This document shows, piece by piece, positions 62,127 to 64,000 of a DNA stretch of 64,000 nt. Below the pieces are notes generated by a model that made no database searches, had not been told where the DNA came from, and worked only from the letters and a program-made list of their open reading frames with translations. How positions within the stretch are numbered: position 1 is the first letter of the stretch; every line of letters begins with the position of its first letter. Source of the stretch: CATQHS01 sp965203375 (GTDB lineage Bacteria; Actinomycetota; Acidimicrobiia; Acidimicrobiales; Aldehydirespiratoraceae); contig OZ241886.1 in the NCBI GenBank assembly GCA_965203375.1, positions 372,001 to 436,000 on the forward strand, given 5' to 3'. The position numbers and the translations under genes are program-made.

Positions 62127-63386
62127 TCAGGCAAAGACATTTTGGTACTCGTCCATCTCGTGAGCAGTCTTTTGGTCCAATTCCGCCGATGGGTCTAGCC
62201 GGGGTACGATTTGAATGATCTCGGAGATGGCGAGGCCCATGGCCGACGCGAGCGTTGGAGCCGAAATCGCTTCCGCCTGGAGCGCTAACTGGACGAGGCG
62301 CAGGAAAGGCCGGGGGAACCTGGCAACCCGCTCGGCCATTTCGTCGCGTCCGTATTCGGTGTCAGCCGTTTCGTAGCCCAGCGATCGTGCCAGATGGACT
62401 GGATGCACGCGGCGAAATGACTCATAATCCGCTGGAGAGAGCATGTTCATATGGCTGAGGCCGATTAGCGTCATCGCCCATGATGTGTTGAAGTAACGCT
62501 GGACGCGAATTGCGTCAGCGGGATCAGTGATCTGAGAGCCGATGTTGTATATCTCGGCAAATCTCTTCAACCCCGCTGGGGGCATGAGAAAGGCGGCTGC
62601 GAAGGCGTCGGCGAAGCGTTCTCGTCCGTTGCGTTGAGATGTGGATACCGAGGCACCGCCGTGTTTTTGGCTGTGGAACAGCGCGTGAGCGATTTCATGG
62701 GCGACGGTGAACCGCTGGCGTCCTGGTGTCATCGCCATGTTGACGACGATGGCGAACCCGACTCGCGGGTGGTTCAAGAAGGCGCCCGACGCGCATGTTC
62801 GGATGTCATCGCCGAGGTCAGAGCGGAAGACGGTGATGCCCAGCATCTCCGCGGCATGGTCGACGTCGGGCACAGGTCCGAGCCCGAGCCCCAGATGAGA
62901 GCGGACTTCCTCGGCCTTGCGGTAGGCGTCGTCTTTGGCCCAGTGCGCGGGAGGCGGCCGAAACGGCGATTGCTTGCACCCGTGGATGCTCACCTTGGCT
63001 TGGTCGGCTAGGCCGGCGTAGAAGTTGAGGAACCTCGTGAAGTCTCGTATCCCGAGCCGAGTCGGGCCGGGCAGGTCCTCTTTCGCTGTGCGGTAGAGCA
63101 TCTTCGCCAGGGCGTCGGCATCAGACGATGTGTCGCCACGGAGGATTTGGTCGGGATCGAGTCGGTAGAGTTGTGCGAGCGCGGTGATCTGCCGAGCGTT
63201 GGGCTGGCGTTTTCCCGACTCCCAGTAGCTGACCATGGCCCGGTCGACCCCGACGAAGTGGGCTACGTCTTGCTGCGACAAGCCGACCTCTGCACGCGCC
63301 TGCGTCAGCGCTTGGGCGGCGGCGGCGGCCCATTCTGACGGATGGTGGGCTTGCTCCGGCCCTCGTGCCTCGATCGCCTCGGTCAC
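62127..63386 (-). CDS. XRE regulator fused to ImmA/IrrE-type metallopeptidase
   Basis: A 419-residue protein. Residues about 25-80 are an XRE-type helix-turn-helix (ARAEVGLSQQDVAHFVGVDR, MVSYWESGKRQP). A zinc-metallopeptidase of the IrrE/ImmA family (COG2856) follows, with RFTVAHEIAHALFH (HExxH) and a third ligand region in RERFADAFAAAFLMPPAGL. Such fusions derepress mobile-element or stress genes by cleaving a repressor, and are common in toxin-antitoxin or phage-linked loci. Moderately lower GC than the ABC genes. No HTH-only partner repressor lies beside it in the window. Confidence 0.9.
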   Translation of the reverse strand: MTEAIEARGPEQAHHPSEWAAAAAQALTQARAEVGLSQQDVAHFVGVDRAMVSYWESGKRQPNARQITALAQLYRLDPDQILRGDTSSDADALAKMLYRTAKEDLPGPTRLGIRDFTRFLNFYAGLADQAKVSIHGCKQSPFRPPPAHWAKDDAYRKAEEVRSHLGLGLGPVPDVDHAAEMLGITVFRSDLGDDIRTCASGAFLNHPRVGFAIVVNMAMTPGRQRFTVAHEIAHALFHSQKHGGASVSTSQRNGRERFADAFAAAFLMPPAGLKRFAEIYNIGSQITDPADAIRVQRYFNTSWAMTLIGLSHMNMLSPADYESFRRVHPVHLARSLGYETADTEYGRDEMAERVARFPRPFLRLVQLALQAEAISAPTLASAMGLAISEIIQIVPRLDPSAELDQKTAHEMDEYQNVFA

Positions 63387-63553
63387 GGTTCAGAACCTCC
63401 CGGCATGTTGTCGGATCGCAGGTTGGGCGCACCATGATGCGCCCCCATGTCGCCCGCCGTCAAGGGCCGATCTTGGTCCCGCCGGGGGTGCTTGACTGAG
63501 CCGCAGCGCGGGTTCCGACAGGCGGCTGCAATGGGCAGGGCCTTCGACCCCGC

Positions 63554-64000
63554 TCAGCCCGACGGGGTGCGGGAGACGACTCGTACCTCGTGAACCCGGA
63601 TGCCGACCGGCTCGCCGTCGATGTAGACCCCTCTTCCTCCTGAGCTTGAGAATGAGAACTGGCAGGTGGAGACGAGGTTGCCTTGGCACTGCCTGAGGGC
63701 CTGACGCGTGAGTTGCGAGTGCCAGTCGGGGGGCACCGAGCCCGTGTACCCGGAATTTTTGTATATCCCCTGCATCAGGCTCATGTTCAGCGCTCCGGTG
63801 GCGGTCAGGCTGTAATAGCCGGCTCGCTGGGGTTCCCAAACGCACCAGACCGGGTCCTCGCGGCTGCAGGGCACTTCGACGGTCTCGGCGGATGTGGAGT
63901 AAAACGCGGCTGTTCGCCCGGTTTTTTCCGCGTCGGAAAGGGGGTCCCACCAACTCAGCGCATCCGAGCCGAACAGGTTCTCGATCAGGTCCCTGTCGCC
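63554..64000 (-). CDS. C-terminal part of an unknown protein, cut by window edge
   Basis: An open frame of about 148 residues enters from the right edge and stops at 63554. It reads ...LFGSDALSWWDPLSDAEKTG, then VPCSREDPVWCVWEPQRAGY, LNMSLMQGIYKNSGYTG, RQCQGNLVSTCQFSFSSSGG and RGVYIDGEPVGIRVHEVRVV. Paired cysteines and a beta-rich, tyrosine-rich composition suggest an extracytoplasmic domain, but the N-terminus is not available. No family recognised. Confidence 0.65.
   Translation of the reverse strand, partial: GDRDLIENLFGSDALSWWDPLSDAEKTGRTAAFYSTSAETVEVPCSREDPVWCVWEPQRAGYYSLTATGALNMSLMQGIYKNSGYTGSVPPDWHSQLTRQALRQCQGNLVSTCQFSFSSSGGRGVYIDGEPVGIRVHEVRVVSRTPSG

Overview
The window is very GC-rich with dense, mostly short-gapped operons, frequent GTG/TTG starts and ATGA/GTGA stop-start overlaps. 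It carries menaquinone genes, an actinobacterial-type Tad pilus locus and an AddAB-like helicase-nuclease pair. This suggests a high-GC actinobacterium, plausibly Acidimicrobiia, but no phylogenetic marker gene is present to prove it. Two stretches (about 1-3000 and 28.8-30.4 kb) are visibly less GC-rich and carry toxin/defence-type genes, so they look acquired.

Layout. 0-3 kb: end of a DUF4143-type AAA ATPase with a 23-bp repeat array at its start, then a DarT-type toxin on a segment bounded by 46-bp imperfect direct repeats. 3-9.3 kb: two divergent operons around a perfect 17-bp palindrome. The left one encodes a duplicated calycin-like protein, a small bilin-reductase/RCCR-like protein, a pheophorbide-a-oxygenase-like Rieske protein and a red-chlorophyll-catabolite-reductase-like protein. 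The right one encodes a CitE-like lyase, an ABM/IsdG-fold protein and an alpha/beta hydrolase. 9.4-10.7 kb: a lipoprotein and a small membrane/coiled-coil protein. 10.8-21.7 kb: menC, urease ureDABCFG (no ureE) and menH-menD-menF, the last fused to a MerR-like domain. 21.8-28.8 kb: addB-like and addA-like genes. 28.8-30.4 kb: a HEPN-domain protein.

30.6-44.3 kb: two PLP fold-type II enzymes, then a catabolic operon (hyuA, hyuB, MmgE/PrpD, cyclase, CaiB CoA-transferase) divergent from an IclR regulator and a tandem nitrilase. The IclR promoter carries a 15/17 match to the palindrome at 7.0 kb, so the two catabolic loci may form one regulon. Taken together they could describe tetrapyrrole (chlorophyll/bilin) breakdown followed by processing of its cyclic-imide/amide fragments; this is inference. 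44.4-56.7 kb: prepilin peptidase, a striking array of three inverted repeats, then CpaB, TadZ, TadA, TadB, TadC, pyrE, a lipoprotein, a TadE-like protein and a LysM-type membrane protein. 56.7-62 kb: a type-1 binding lipoprotein and a NitT/TauT-type ABC transporter. 62.1-64 kb: an XRE-ImmA/IrrE regulator-protease and the end of an unknown protein.

A recurring oddity across the window is tandem duplication of short segments containing gene starts or stops, often with a 68-75 bp period, at a dozen gene junctions; some copies create micro-ORFs coupled to the real genes.
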